DNA of 64,000 nt from Gerris lacustris (Eukaryota > Arthropoda > Insecta > Hemiptera > Gerridae): NCBI GenBank assembly GCA_951217055.1, contig OX578276.1, positions 75,922,644-75,986,643 on the forward strand. The letters are read 5' to 3'. The notes beneath the pieces were generated by a model. It did not search any database. It saw only the letters and a program-made list of their open reading frames with translations, and was not told the origin of the DNA. Made by a program: the position numbers and the translations under genes. The first letter of the stretch is position 1. Every line of letters starts with the position of its first letter. Positions 36,301 to 50,334 of the stretch are shown here, one piece after another.

Positions 36301-38160
36301 GACAGGCAAGCAACGCCCCGATTCTTCTAAGCAGATATCAAAACAAACGCCATTCTTTCAACGTGACATATATACACACACTATACACCTACATTAAACT
36401 CAGCCGCGCTTAAAGACAACGGCATCTCATTCATCCCCTACATGTCCCTATACTAATGTATTAGTACCAATCCATAAATCTACACTCAAACATCGTTTTC
36501 GAATTCAAATTACAGAATAAATTGAATCTGTACATTCTTCGAGATAAGATACAACACTTCCTACATCTTATAGAGAATATATTAAATCTAGACTTATTGC
36601 TATTTATTATAAGCTTTATTTTTCAACGCATATACTGGAGAAAGCTACCACAAGTGTTTTCTCCTTACATTGAATGTAAAAAGAATGGTTTAAATTATGC
36701 AAAGCATCAAACAAGAAAACTCTGATTTAAAAGTAATAATGATAAACTATAACTCCACATACATATCTTCTACATTATCCCTAAAGTATAAAACTATTTC
36801 ATATGATATATCTATTCCTCTTTAAAAAAAATATTTAATTTATTGCTACATGTATGGATTATCTAAAACATGTATAATATTATACACAAATCAGTTAAAT
36901 GTATATTATTAAAGGTATAAACGTCGAATTCGAAAAAATATATACGTTACGATTTATCACGTCGATAGCAAGAACAAAATATAGCTGGTAGGAAAGCAGA
37001 GATAAAAATAAAAAGGTGCATATAAAGTTTTATCTTGATCTTCTCTGAGAAAAGTCTAATTAGACATTTGAGGGAACAAAATAAAAAACAAATCAGACTC
37101 AATGTAATATTTAAAGAATGAAATAGCAATTTTGGTAAACAAAAAAGTGATAATTTTATTATTTATATTATGATATCACAACTTGGTAAAACGCAGTACA
37201 ATAACTAAACGAAGGATATTCAAAATAATTATTATTATAAGAAGGGAATTGTAAATTAGAGAACGAATAACAAATATTTTAGAGGCAATTTCATCATTCT
37301 AATATGTAAATTGGATATTCGTTTTAATGGCAACATTTTTATGTCGTTACCCTTTGTAAAAAAATGTTCTTGTGTCCATTTAGCTTACTTTAGAGTGATT
37401 TAATTTTAGTACTTCCTGTTAACCGTGTGGTACTTATATATAATAATTTAGGCTTATTGATTAGTACTTTTAGTGCAATTTTAATTACTGCATGAGTATA
37501 TGCTTAGATGAATCTTAAACCAACTTTGTTAAAACTAAAAATTGTATTTTTCTTTTAAGATATATATATTTTTTTAAGATAATTTAGTAGAAAATGTCTC
37601 ATGTCTATTATGACATGTCATGTTAATTTAATTAATAGACACGTATGAATTATAATTGTAATGCAAAAGTATATGAAACCTATAATGAAAACAATTAATG
37701 AATCATTTAAAAATAGGATCGACTCAGTATATTTATATATGCTTTCAAGAATGGGGCTTGAAATTGATCCTTGAGGAACCTACAGATATGGACTATAAGA
37801 TATGGAATAGTATTTAACGTGCAAAACTAAAGAGCAGTTATAAAAATAAAAATCTATCAAACGAAACTATATCACGCAAAGCTGATTCAAACCTCTGCGT
37901 CATTTTGTGGAAAGACTTTAAATTAAGCATTTTATAAAATTACTTAAATAAAAATATACTTTAATTCCAAGAAGCTACTACATTTGGTTACTTAATATGC
38001 TTACCAAAAATAAAAAGGTTGATTGACATGATAAGTTCGTCATTATGTACATTCGACATAAAATTCTTATTGTTATTACAAACTGCTCCTTCAGGAGGGA
38101 CCACTTTATCGGAGGTAAGCTTTGCCTGCAATATTATTCTTTCTTTTAATCTATTTATTA
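33321..38160. other. unique AT-rich non-coding DNA
   Basis: No supported gene over about 4.8 kb. A GC-richer patch at about 36160-36340 contains overlapping frames on both strands (plus 36036-36413, 125 codons) with no recognisable domain. A smaller patch lies at 33760-33830. These may be conserved non-coding elements. Confidence 0.4.
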
Positions 38161-38165
38161 CTGCG

Positions 38166-39030
38166 TTTTTATTAGCTTGCTTTCTTGTTTGTTTGTTTGT
38201 CCAGTACAAATCTTGCAATCGCTTTTTAACTAACTTCCCGAGTAGCTAGACATTTGAAACTTATAGAATAGCTCAGAACACGATGACAATGCAATATTTT
38301 AATACTTTTAGCCATCTCTCAGCAGAATTTAATTAGTTTTCAGCAATTTTTGCTGTATAAAAAGTTAGTTCGGAAAAAATCCGCAAGTTTTTTTATTTGT
38401 TTTGACATGTCCCATGTTTACAATCTTCATTTTGACGGGTTTCAAATTTGTGATTTTATATTAAGAGATTAACATTGAATGACAGCGAAAAAGGAAAAGT
38501 AAACAAAGTAATAAATTAATTGACGTGTGACAACCAGGTTTGTTTACACTTGTGTCCTAGGTATCGGATTAATTTTTATGCATCTGTACTTCTTTACATG
38601 TACACATTTTTCTTTTCCTTCTCTTACTGTCCCTATACACGGGGGCATATCAAGGACACTGTTTAGATTCGGAGTTGGCGAGATACGTTGTACAAAGATT
38701 TGTCCTTTTATAGTTTTAAGATCAGCTCTCTAGATGGTTGTCATTTATGGGAAGTAAATAAATAAATTAAATTAAACTATTTTTTTTTTGAGACTAACAT
38801 TATATTATAACAATGACAATTATATTATCAACATTACATATGATTCAACAGAAAATTTAAAAACATAGTATATAAAAAGTTCTTTTTATCTTGTAATTAT
38901 TTTAGCTTACTTTCTTGTTTGTTTGTTTGTCCGGTACAAATCTTGCAATCGATTTTAAACTAACTTCCTGATTATGTAGAAAGCTGAAACTTGCACATAT
39001 TATGTATTTCCGATGACAATAAAATAATCA
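38166..39030 (+). repeat. pair of ~135-bp direct repeats
   Basis: A block at about 38170-38310 (CTTTCTTGTTTGTTTGTTTG, TACAAATCTTGCAATCG, then CGATGACAAT) is repeated at about 38905-39025 with about 80 percent agreement by eye. The ~600 bp between are AT-rich. They may be two tails of the same retroposon family or the ends of one element. Confidence 0.55.
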
Positions 39031-40475
39031 GTAATTAGATAATAATTCTTTTCGATAAATCACTAAATTTCTTAAATATCATTTAGGCGGTCAAGTTCAA
39101 AATATATTGTAAACAAACACGACCAGTGACAGATAAGGAAATCCATAAGGAAAATTTAAAAACGTAGTAAAAATGTTCTATTTATCTTGTATTATTTACT
39201 AATTTCATCTTTATATATTGTTATGTTATCGGAGAAATAGGAAACGTATCGTTAGCCTCAATATTAACTTAACGTGGATCTTCGTCACGTAACAGTATTA
39301 AAAGATACTTAAAAAGACGTGACATTTTGTTTAAAATCCTTATTCTTCACTTACTTAAGTGAGAGGAATTTTAGATCCCAGTTATCTTTCTGTAGATGGA
39401 GATGTTACAAGGTGTGTTGGTATGTATACATAGATCTCTTCGCCCTAATAAGGTATATTTAGTATATTATTAATACACGCTGATGTTGTACTTAACGTAT
39501 GTCTAACTCTTTAAATGAGTCATAATCTTCATAAACTGACACATAACAACATGCACATTTCATTACAAATAAGTCTATAGGGAAAAAATCACTCTGCTTT
39601 ATTCCTTATAAATCGCATAAACTTTAAAAGTACTCGTCTCAAATAATTAAATATAAGGGAAATCTAGTACTAATGGGTACAAGTCTAGGACTTCTTTTCC
39701 ACTTAGCAATTCAACTCCTCATGAATTTATTCAAGCAGGGAATTGTTTTTTAACACTGTTTTAATTTGCTGATGTTTATCAGAATACTTTGGGCGATTAA
39801 TTAAACATTAAATCGTCTACGTTAAATTAAAAACATGAATATACATAAGCTGTTTGCGTTTGACTATACCTACATTTGAATTAAATAAAAGTATTAATTT
39901 ACTTTGTTTTTATCAAGAAAATTAACTACGTTTTTCCCTGAATACAAATACGTCATAATTAATTAAATATATATAAGTTAAGAAACCTGTCAATAAAATA
40001 TTTATATACTAGTTACACTTTTGACCATCGGCGGATCTAAGAATTAAAAATAATAAAATGCCTTGACATTTTTTACGCAAGTAATAAATAACTAAAGTAA
40101 AAGAGGCAAGGTTAATAATTGTAATTACCCACCGTCAATCTAAGCAAAAAGTTTTAACTTGCAGCTATAGATTAATTTATAGATAAATATTGCTGCCTGG
40201 ATTTTTATAGGTATAATTAAATGCGGTGTATATTAAAAAAATAATATATTCTTGCATAGAAAGTTTAATTTTAAAAATTTCCTTCTAAATTCCTACTAAT
40301 TGAAGTACTTGAAACTTTAATAAGATTAATCCTAAGTAAATTCTTCTAGCAGAATAAATTTTATCAATTTATTAAAAGAGAAACAATATAATGACGTTTA
40401 TATTGTTCTAATATATACTTTAATCATTTTATTGTAAAAATTATAATCATTTCAAAAAGATTTTGATTGCTTCAT

Positions 40476-40476
<1 letters not shown>
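39031..40476. other. AT-rich non-coding DNA
   Basis: Nothing recognisable. Confidence 0.4.

Positions 40477-40573
<97 letters not shown>
40477..40573. repeat. (AT)n(GT)n compound microsatellite
   Basis: About 60 bp of AT repeats pass into about 34 bp of GT repeats. Confidence 0.95.
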
Positions 40574-40574
<1 letters not shown>

Positions 40575-40921
40575 TACTTATGAATTACCCTCAATTGATA
40601 TTTTAGTTTCCAAAGAAAATCTTTAAATGGTCTTTTAGGTATTTTTATAATTAAAAACTTGTAAGTCTCCATCACTTTATTTGATGCAATATTTCAACCC
40701 CTCCTTGGGTCATTATCAAGCTTTTCTTAATTCCGAGCATTTCTCAAAAATATATTTTTTTCTATACAAACTCTCTATCACCTAATCATTGTATAAAAAC
40801 TTTCTTCACATGTGTGCTACACATCATTGTCATATTTTTAACAATAATTTAAAACACAACTAATAATTAATTTTTTTTCTTTGAGAGAAAAAGAGTGAGT
40901 AATTAAACACTTAATTAGACT

Positions 40922-40922
40922 C

Positions 40923-41012
<90 letters not shown>

Positions 41013-41019
41013 TATATAG
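40922..41019. repeat. (TA)n microsatellite
   Basis: Almost pure TA repeats with two short interruptions. Confidence 0.95.
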
Positions 41020-42838
<1,819 letters not shown>

Positions 42839-43059
42839 CTACATATGTATACACGTATATGTACATATATATACTTTTACTAAAACCAGATAATGTAAAC
42901 ATTTGATCCGTTATAATGTTGTTATAATTACTCGTACATAAACGATATTTTATCCGCTATGTATGTATGCAAAAAAAAAAAAAAAAAAAAAATCATAATA
43001 AGTCATTTATTATAAAAGCTCTTGCATCTTTTCAAATGAATATTTAATAATGTTAACAT

Positions 43060-43380
43060 TTTTTATCAGGTACCTTGAGCCCAAAAACTGAAAATTTTAA
43101 AAAAAGGGTACAAAAGGTAAGGGTAAAAAAAAATGTTATTTGCCCTCCTAAAATAATTTTTGTCTAAAAAACGTATGTCCATATTTACCCCCCGCCCTCT
43201 TCATATCTCACCAATTTTGAAAAATTTAAAAAATCGGCCCGACGACAGACGACAGACAGACATTTTTTAAAAACCACTTTTTTGGACTCAGGGGACCTCA
43301 AAACGTGTAAATCCATCAATAACTCAAAATCGAATTTTCGCGCCATCACAATACTTTCTCTTTATATGAGAAAGTAAAAA
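43060..43380. repeat. dispersed repeat, copy 2 of 3
   Basis: It shares the ACGACAGACAGACATTTTTT and AATCGAATTTTCGCGCCATC segments and the terminal inverted CTTTCTC...GAGAAAG block with the copies at 11271-11671 and 48811-49060, and lies in the same orientation as copy 1. Confidence 0.7.
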
Positions 43381-43556
43381 GGTGGTATAAATAGATTGGT
43401 ATAAAAAATAATAAGAAAATACTTACTTTACACTTCCTTATAAAGAATACTTAAAAAATAACCCCTTGTACTATTTTTAAAACCTCTTGTACCCATTTTC
43501 AAAAAACATTTTTGGGAACAGGGTAGCTCATACAAATTTTTGTAATGCACTAAATA

Positions 43557-45471
43557 TCTATATATATAAAAGTCAACGTATGTGTGTGTGTGTGTGTGTG
43601 TGTGTGTTTGTTCTTTATACAAATCTACAGTTGTAGCCCGATTTTGATGAAAATTTGCACACTTGACCTTCAAAGCAAGGAAAAAATCAAGATCTACATG
43701 AATTTTCGAAATTCAAATTTTGGTACACAGGGGTACGGGGTACAAGTAATGAATACGGGGTCAAAGTAATGAATACCCTTTGTGATGCATATCGTTGAAA
43801 AGCTCTTTAGCAGTGCAGTAATTGTTGTTATATACACTTTTGTCATATTTTCATTTAGGAGGGGGGTAAAATGGAAAAATATAGCTATATCTTATTTGTT
43901 CTTTATACAACTCTACAGTTTTAGTCCGATCTCGATGAAAATTTGCACACTTGATCTTCAAAGGAAGGGGAAAATCAAGGTCTACATGAATTTTTGAAAT
44001 TCAAATTTTGGTACACAGGGGTACGGGGTACAAGTAATGAATACGGGGTCAAAGTAATGAATACCCTTTGTGATGCATATCGTTGAAAAGCTCTTTAGGA
44101 GTGCAGTAATTGTTGTTATGTACACTTTTGTCATATTTTCATTTAGGAGGGGGGTCAAATGGAAAAATATAGCTATATCTTATTTGTTCTTTATACAAAT
44201 CTACAGTTTTATCCCAAATTGATGCATTATTACACTCTTTTTCTTCCAAACAAGGTGAAGGTCACTGCCTACCTGATTTTCCGAAATTAAAATTTTGGTA
44301 CACAGAGGTACGGGGTACAAATGTCAAAGTAATGCATACCCTTCATGATGCATATCGTTGAAAAGCTCTTTAAGAGTACATTAATTGTTGTTAAGTACGT
44401 TTTTGTCATATTTTCATTTAGGAGGGGGGTAAAATGGAAATGTATATCTATATTTATAAAAGTCCACGTATGTGTGAATGTGTTTATGTTCTTTATACAA
44501 ATCAACAGTTTTAATTCGATCTCGATAAAAATTTGCTTACTTTACCTTCAAAGCAAGGGGAAGATCTCTGTCTACATGAATGCTCGAAATTAAATTTTTG
44601 GTACAAAAGGGTACGGGGTTGAAAACCCTTCATGATGCATACTGTTGAAAAGCTCTTTAAGAGTACAATAATTGTTTTTACGTGCATTTAGGGGGGTAAA
44701 TGGAAAAATATATCTAAAAGTCAACGTATGTGTGTATGTTCTTTATACAAATCCATAGTTTTAGTCCGATCTCGATCAAAAAATGCACAATTGACCTTCA
44801 AAGGAAGAAAAATCAGTGTCTACATGAATTTTCGAAATTTAAATTTTGGTACACAGGGAACAGGGTACAATAATGAATACGGGTTCAAAGGACTGAATAC
44901 CCTTTATGATGGATGTCGTTGAAAAGCTCTTTAAGATTACATTAATTGTTGTTATGTACAGTTTTGTCATATGTATTTTCATTTAGGAGGGGGTAAAATG
45001 GAAAAATAGCTATATCTTATATAAAAAAAAGATTGTCTGTATGAGGGTATGTCTTTTATTCAAATCTACAGTTTTTGTTCGATGTCGATAAAAATTTGCC
45101 CACTTAAACTTCAAAGCAAGGGGAAAATGACAGCCTACATGAATTTTGGAAATTTAAATTTAGAACAAAGGTGTGGTAAAAGTAATGAATACGGGGTAAA
45201 TGTAATGAATACCATTGATGATACAAAAGCTCTTTAAGAGTAGAATAATAGTTTTTATGTATTGTTTTGTCATATTTTACTTTAGGGGGGGGGGGAATTT
45301 AGGATCTTTAAAATTAGCTTATCAAAGAGGAGGGGGTATAGAAATAGGTGGGAGAGATATAGAATCTAGATATTCTTGCATAGTAAAATAATTTATAGGT
45401 TTCATTATGGTTGTTTATTAACTTATCTAATTATAATAACACTCCGTAGCGAAGCACGGGTACCCAGCTAG
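43557..45471 (+). mobile_element. non-autonomous Helentron-like element with six internal tandem units
   Basis: The element begins TCTATATATATAAAAGTCAA after an A and ends with a hairpin around AGCGAAGC (CCGT/ACGG) followed by GGTACCCAGCTAG before a T. TC...CTAG ends, a 3' hairpin and an A/T host site are characteristic of Helitron-type elements. The interior consists of tandem units that begin at TGTTCTTTATACAAATC-like sequence near 43609, 43897, 44185, 44487, 44737 and 45050, so the first spacings are 288, 288 and 302 bp. The short frames here are repeated copies of one frame and no Rep/helicase is present. Confidence 0.8.
43609..45290 (+). repeat. ~288-bp tandem repeat array (six copies)
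   Basis: The first two units are nearly identical over 288 bp; later ones are more diverged, with spacings of about 302, 250 and 313 bp. Each carries GGTACACAGGGGTACGGGGT and a CATATCGTTGAAAAGCTCTT segment. Some units also repeat the element's own head (ATAAAAGTCCACGTATGTGT), suggesting that whole heads were duplicated during array growth. Confidence 0.85.
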
Positions 45472-45867
45472 TTTATTATAATAGATGCAGGAGCTGCTTT
45501 ACTAATACAGGGAACTCCATCCGAAACACCCTGTATATACCTACCTTGGTTTATAGGTACGTAATTATATATCATGTACTTTTTTAGTGTTAGCATTAAA
45601 ATAATTATATTAACCTTTAGATTTCAGAATATTTAATGTTCCACCAATATTGAATTTTGTCACCTCACTTAAGCTTTTGTAAAAACACATTAAAATGACA
45701 GTTAACATTTAAGAAATGATTTTATGTTAACAAAAAAAAAAAAAAAATCTTATCGTAAATAAATAATATATATCATCATAGAAGACATTCCCTGAACCTG
45801 AGTCGAAAGCCAATGTGATAGGTCTATCCTTTCGATAGATATCCTGGGGTCAATTATTCTTACTTCC

Positions 45868-45869
<2 letters not shown>
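45472..45869. other. AT-rich non-coding DNA
   Basis: Nothing recognisable. Confidence 0.4.

Positions 45870-45955
<86 letters not shown>
45870..45955. repeat. (TA)n microsatellite
   Basis: About 80 bp of TA repeats. Confidence 0.95.
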
Positions 45956-45956
<1 letters not shown>

Positions 45957-47457
45957 TATATATTATTTTTCATTTATTAAATAAATAGTATTTGTATTAT
46001 TATTTTAGTTTTTCCAATTTAAAATTACTTATAACGGATCAAATCTTAGTAAATAAAAGCAATCCACTTTACTCTTATGATTAATTAGAAAAATAGTAGT
46101 AATTTGAGAGTATAATATAAATAACGGTGTATTTTTATCGATTTATCACAATGAGGGGTTTTTGTGGGGAAAAGGTAATTATAATTATTTTGTCATTTTT
46201 TCCCATTGAAATAAAAATAACCTCTTGTGTTACGATGAAGCTATATAATTAATGCTTCTTACGAAGGAAAAGATCGAAATACGTTAATCTGTTAAATGGC
46301 GACATACAAAATAAATCTAAAAAGTGGAGGGGGACCAGTTTTTTTTTACGCGGAACTTCACCTTTAAAAAAACCAGTTAAAAAAGTCTTAGGTTATTTCA
46401 ATTATATGAGGTTAGAGAAGGCCGGAACGGACGAGGCGGCTCGATAATAACATGTTGGGGGCCCTGGGGCACAGTGTTACTAGACATTGGGCCCTGATTT
46501 TAATGGGATGCACCGCAACGGAACGGCTACATCATTAGAAAACCGGACTACCGCAAATCTAAATTTCTTATTTTTTTTATACTTCACCCTCTAAAAACGG
46601 CTAACTGTAACTCTAGAGGGATCTGGTTTAAACACGTACGTCAGCCATTTAACTTTAAATCTGATCTTCGAAAATAAGTCAATCATGGTAGGATGCTTTT
46701 AAGATGCCTTGGTTTTTTCTACCTTTTCTATTATTTTTTTTTAGCCCAGTGGAAATATCTCTATTTATTCTCGGAAGCAGTAAAAAAAATCACTGAAAGA
46801 AGAGGAATTTCGTTTCTTGAACGAAAAAAAATTAAAAGTAACATTAAAAATGTTAGTCTCGCCTACATATTTTATATTAAGACCAATTTGGTGATCAACA
46901 TGGTTATATTGTTTATACGCTCAGTAAAATACTACTGATGACATACAAATATATGGATAAAGGGTTTCCAAAAAATTATTTCAGTAGGATCAAATTTTAC
47001 ATGTGTTGAATCAAAGATTAAGGATTTCGTAAGTTTATTAGATGAAAAGCCCTGAAAATTTCTATGAAGAGAAATTTTAAAATCTTAAAGAGAAACCCCC
47101 ATTTTTGTGGAATAATTGTTTAGTTGAAGTCAACCCCAAATAAAATAAAAATCATCAACCAACCTGCTTTTAAAGTTCGAATGTTAAGAAATGATTACGG
47201 ATTATTGGCCATAAGGGCCACAATTTCAATTAATAATATGCTTTGATCTTTACTATTAAAACTCAATGTTATAACATTGAGGTGAAATGATAATTTTGAA
47301 TAATAGTAAAATATAGATAAGAATATAATAAAAATATAAGTAATATATATAAAAAGAATAGTAAAATGATCTAATTTTAAATGGTTCATAAAATTTCTCA
47401 TAAACATGGTATATGGAAACATAGTATGTATGTATTTACTTTTTCATATAAATATTA
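45956..47457. other. AT-rich DNA with one diverged repeat arm
   Basis: At about 46960-47160 the sequence resembles one arm of the fold-back element at 31355-32110 (shared TCAGTAGGATCAA and AAATTTTAAAATCTTAAA). A GC-richer patch at 46420-46560 has no long frame. No gene is supported. Confidence 0.45.
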
Positions 47458-48810
47458 TATACAGGGTGGTCCAAAAGTCCCCCCCCCCCCCTCTTAACTT
47501 TTGAACGGTTTGAGATAAATTAATGAAACTTGGGGGACCTCTACCATGCAAAGGGAAGTTTGTTTTCATGCAATCACCCACTAGGGGCAACCACCCACTT
47601 TGCCCCCAGGCCACCCAACTTCAAAATTTCAAATAGGAGTGTATATTTTTGATAGCATATTTGGATTCTACGGTGAAAAATAATAAACTTTTACTTGAAA
47701 CTATTTTTTCTATCTCCAATATTGTGCTCCCTACAGGGGGGGCAAAGATAGCAAAATAACCCTTCCGAAATAGTAAAAAAAATAACACTTAGATCGTTAT
47801 AAAATCTAAACGGTTTGAAATAAACTAATGGAACTTGGGGAATCTGTTCTGTACCATGAAAAGGGAAGTGTGTAACCATCACTCGCGTACTAGGGGCAAC
47901 CCCCATTTTGCCCTCAGGCGCTGAAATCTACCATTTTTATACCTTTGCCCTCCCCTACAGGGGGCAAAATATTGGAGATGGAAAAAGAAGTTTAAAGTAA
48001 AATATTTTTATTTTTTGCCGTAGAATCTTTTTTTTTTTTTTTTTTTTTAATTTTTTATTTTAAGTTACTTGCAAAAGATTGCTATTAGTAACATAGCTAT
48101 TACAAAGATTAATTAGCGTGTTGTGTCGTGAGAGGAGAGGCTACCCAGTGGCAGCACTCCTAACAGGTATTGTACATTATTTTATTATTGTAATAAATCT
48201 CTTGGCCAACACCTCTTCAGCCGACGGGGAGGGCGGTCGGGGATATGGATGGAAGCCATGGATTCAACTAAAGGATTAGGATGATGGTTTAGGTTTTCAT
48301 GGAATTTTATGTAGCGGGAAGAAGCGAGGTCCGGTAGAATCTAAATCTGCTATCAAAAATATTCATTCCAGGTTAAAATTTTGAAGTTAGGTGGTCTGGG
48401 GGCAAAATGGGAGGTTTTCCCTGTGCGATTGCATGAAAACAACCTTTCCTTTACATGGTACAGATCCACTAAGTTTCATTAATTTATCTCTAACCGTTTA
48501 GATTTTACAACGTATTATCGAAAGGGTTATTTTGCTATCTTTGCCCACCTGTAGGGGGTACAATATTGGAGATAGAAAAAATAGTTACAAGTAAAATTTT
48601 ATTATTTTCCACCGTAGCATCCAAATATGCTATCAAAAATATACACTCCAATTTGAAATTTTGAGGTTGGGTGGCCTAAGGGCAACGACCCACTTTGCCC
48701 CTAGTGAGTGATTGCATGAAAATAAACTTCCCTTTGCATGGTAGAGATCCCCCAAGTTTAGAGATCAAAAGTTAAGAGGGGGGGGGGAGACTTTTGGACC
48801 ACCCTGTATA
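47458..48810. mobile_element. mariner-type fold-back element
   Basis: The ends are a 22-bp perfect terminal inverted repeat, TATACAGGGTGGTCCAAAAG plus TC, at 47458-47479 and 48789-48810. The first four bases include the TA target typical of mariner/Tc1 insertions. Homology continues inward along both arms (for example GCATATTTGGATTCTACGGT against its complement), and each arm also contains further inverted copies. No transposase frame remains. A LINE fragment is inserted near the centre. Confidence 0.85.
48029..48333 (-). mobile_element. LINE 3' fragment with poly(A), nested in the fold-back element
   Basis: GTAGAATCT at 48020-48028 is repeated exactly at 48334-48342, a 9-bp target duplication. 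Between them, read on the minus strand, lie about 285 bp ending in a run of about 20 A (plus-strand T run at 48029-48048). The sequence before the tail resembles the end of the Jockey-type remnant at 4862 (GGCTGAAGAGG...AAGAGATTTATTA). The other arm of the host fold-back element gives the uninterrupted target. Confidence 0.82.
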
Positions 48811-49060
48811 TAAAGAGAGTGTGATGGCGCAAAAATTAGATTTTTATGGATTTACACATTTTAAGGTCCCCTGAGTCCAAGAAAGTGGTTTTTAAAAAAT
48901 GTAGAGCTGATATCGAGAAATGAGTTTTAGCTGAAGCTATCCCCAAAAACTCGGGAAAAAAATTTCGATGTTTTTGTTTTAAAATTCTACAATGCAGACC
49001 ATTTAAATACGAATCTAACAATATAAGTCGTTTTACGGGAAAAATCTAGGTTCTGCGGTA
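48811..49060 (-). repeat. dispersed repeat, copy 3 of 3
   Basis: It is in inverted orientation relative to the copies at 11271 and 43060. It shares GTGATGGCGCAAAAATTAGA, the TCCCCTGAGTCCAAGAAAGT segment, TTTCTCGATA-type sequence and TAGATTCGTATTTAAATGG near its far end. It directly abuts the mariner-type element. Confidence 0.7.
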
Positions 49061-49245
49061 TTGATAGAAATAAATAAATTTTTAAATAAATCTAAAACAT
49101 AAAGGAAACAGCCACCTGTTGATCGCTTTTTAAATATGTTTTCGAAAATAATCAATTAAATCTGATGTTATGGAATTTAAATACAGTATCAAAATCTATA
49201 TGAGAAAATTTGTTTGAGCAATATAGGACCGATTTATTATTACAA

Positions 49246-49692
49246 CTAAATTATAACTTTTATTAAATAAATAAAAGTTACTGTAGTGACATAAGTAAGC
49301 AAGATGTAAGAAGCCATCCAATAATAGCACTTGCTGAATTGTATAAAATTAAACTTCCTGAGAGAATTTATTTCATGAGTTAAAAATATAGAAATATTTA
49401 AAATTAAATCAATAAGTAAAATAAATGTTGTTAAATACTTTCTTTCTTTGCTCTTAAAATACGAATGTAAAAAAAAACTAGAATTATGATTAAAAATTAG
49501 GTAATTATTAATAAAATTCAACGAGAAAATATAACAGAATCCTACTCTGCAATTTTTTAGATAAACTTGTTCATTCGTAATTCGTAAGACATACTTTATT
49601 TGTTTTATTAGTGCATGTCTCAGGTTACCTCTTAAATTAAATTTGTCAAAACAGAACAAGGGAAAAAATGTTATGCCAAAGAACTTCTGCAT
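49246..49692 (-). CDS. hypothetical membrane protein frame
   Basis: An uninterrupted 148-codon frame in DNA of roughly 27 percent G+C, where stops are expected about every 12 codons, so its length is mildly unusual. The translation is hydrophobic, with candidate membrane segments near residues 87-103 and 125-147 and several basic positions between. It does not match a family I recognise. It could be an exon of a divergent insect membrane protein such as a chemoreceptor, or chance. No splice sites or promoter support it. Confidence 0.2.
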   Translation of the reverse strand: MQKFFGITFFPLFCFDKFNLRGNLRHALIKQIKYVLRITNEQVYLKNCRVGFCYIFSLNFINNYLIFNHNSSFFLHSYFKSKERKYLTTFILLIDLILNISIFLTHEINSLRKFNFIQFSKCYYWMASYILLTYVTTVTFIYLIKVII

Positions 49693-50129
49693 TCGTAAGC
49701 AGCTGAGGTTGAGGAAAAAACGGGTCTAACAGACCTATAAATTAAATCGTGAATGCCGAAGCTGTAAAAAAATCCATTATATATTTCCAATTCAGTTTTT
49801 TTAAGGTGGAACCTCTTTGAAAGCACGGCTTTTTCCAGATAAGGAGTAAAAAAAATGTTTACTAAGCACTCTTTGTTCTTTCTTATATACAGTAAAAGAA
49901 ATTTGTACTTCGTTTAGGTGGGATACCTTAAACCTTATATGGTTTTGGACCTCTTCCCACTTTTAGGTATTGCCTTAGAATTTTCACCATTAACAAAACT
50001 TTAAACAATTAAGCATTTTAAAGACTTCCTCTAGAACTAACGACCTAATTCTTACAAAAATTAATAAAAGTAGATGTTCATTTTTAAGTTTTTGGTAGTA
50101 TTCATACTACGGAAATTTTAAATTTTAAT
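49693..50129. other. AT-rich non-coding DNA
   Basis: Nothing recognisable. Confidence 0.4.
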
Positions 50130-50334
50130 TTAAATCAAAATATAATTATTATTAACAACGGGAGATTGACAAAGAAAAATAGACTCCAGCGCCGGGACTC
50201 GAACCACGGGCCTCTATATTTCCAGTACACTGCTCTTACCAACTGAGCTACTATTTTTCTCTGTCTATCGTATTATCTAATAAGTCTATTATATTAATAA
50301 TAATTATAATTTGATTTAAATTAAAAGTAGATGG
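50130..50334 (-). mobile_element. palindromic MITE carrying a tRNA-like core
   Basis: The outer arms (AATTTAAATCAAAATATAAT at about 50133 and its near complement ending about 50328) and inner arms (AGAAAAATAG at about 50176 and CTATTTTTCT at about 50252) are inverted around a ~75-nt core. On the minus strand the core reads as the interior of a tRNA: A box TAGCTCAGTTGGTAAGAGC and B box GGTTCGAGTCC about 30 nt apart, with a D arm GCTC/GAGC that pairs. The acceptor and T stems do not pair well, so it is not a functional tRNA gene. Confidence 0.7.
50189..50252 (-). pseudogene. tRNA-like pseudogene (Pol III A and B boxes)
   Basis: The D arm and loop are well kept. The anticodon arm pairs partly (about four of five pairs) around CTGGAAA, which would put GGA in the anticodon place, but the short variable loop does not fit tRNA-Ser. 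The T stem has two mismatches, and the acceptor strands are non-complementary. It is either a decayed tRNA copy or a tRNA-derived SINE head captured by the palindromic element. Confidence 0.55.

Noticed and set aside
36036..36413. 125-codon plus-strand frame
   Set aside because: Overlaps frames on the other strand in a GC-richer patch, has no domain, start context or splice support.
43557..45471. CRISPR array
   Set aside because: Repeat units are ~288 bp and adjoin without unique spacers; composition and ends fit a eukaryotic rolling-circle element.
50189..50252. Functional tRNA-Ser(GGA) gene
   Set aside because: Acceptor and T stems do not pair, and the variable loop is far too short for tRNA-Ser.
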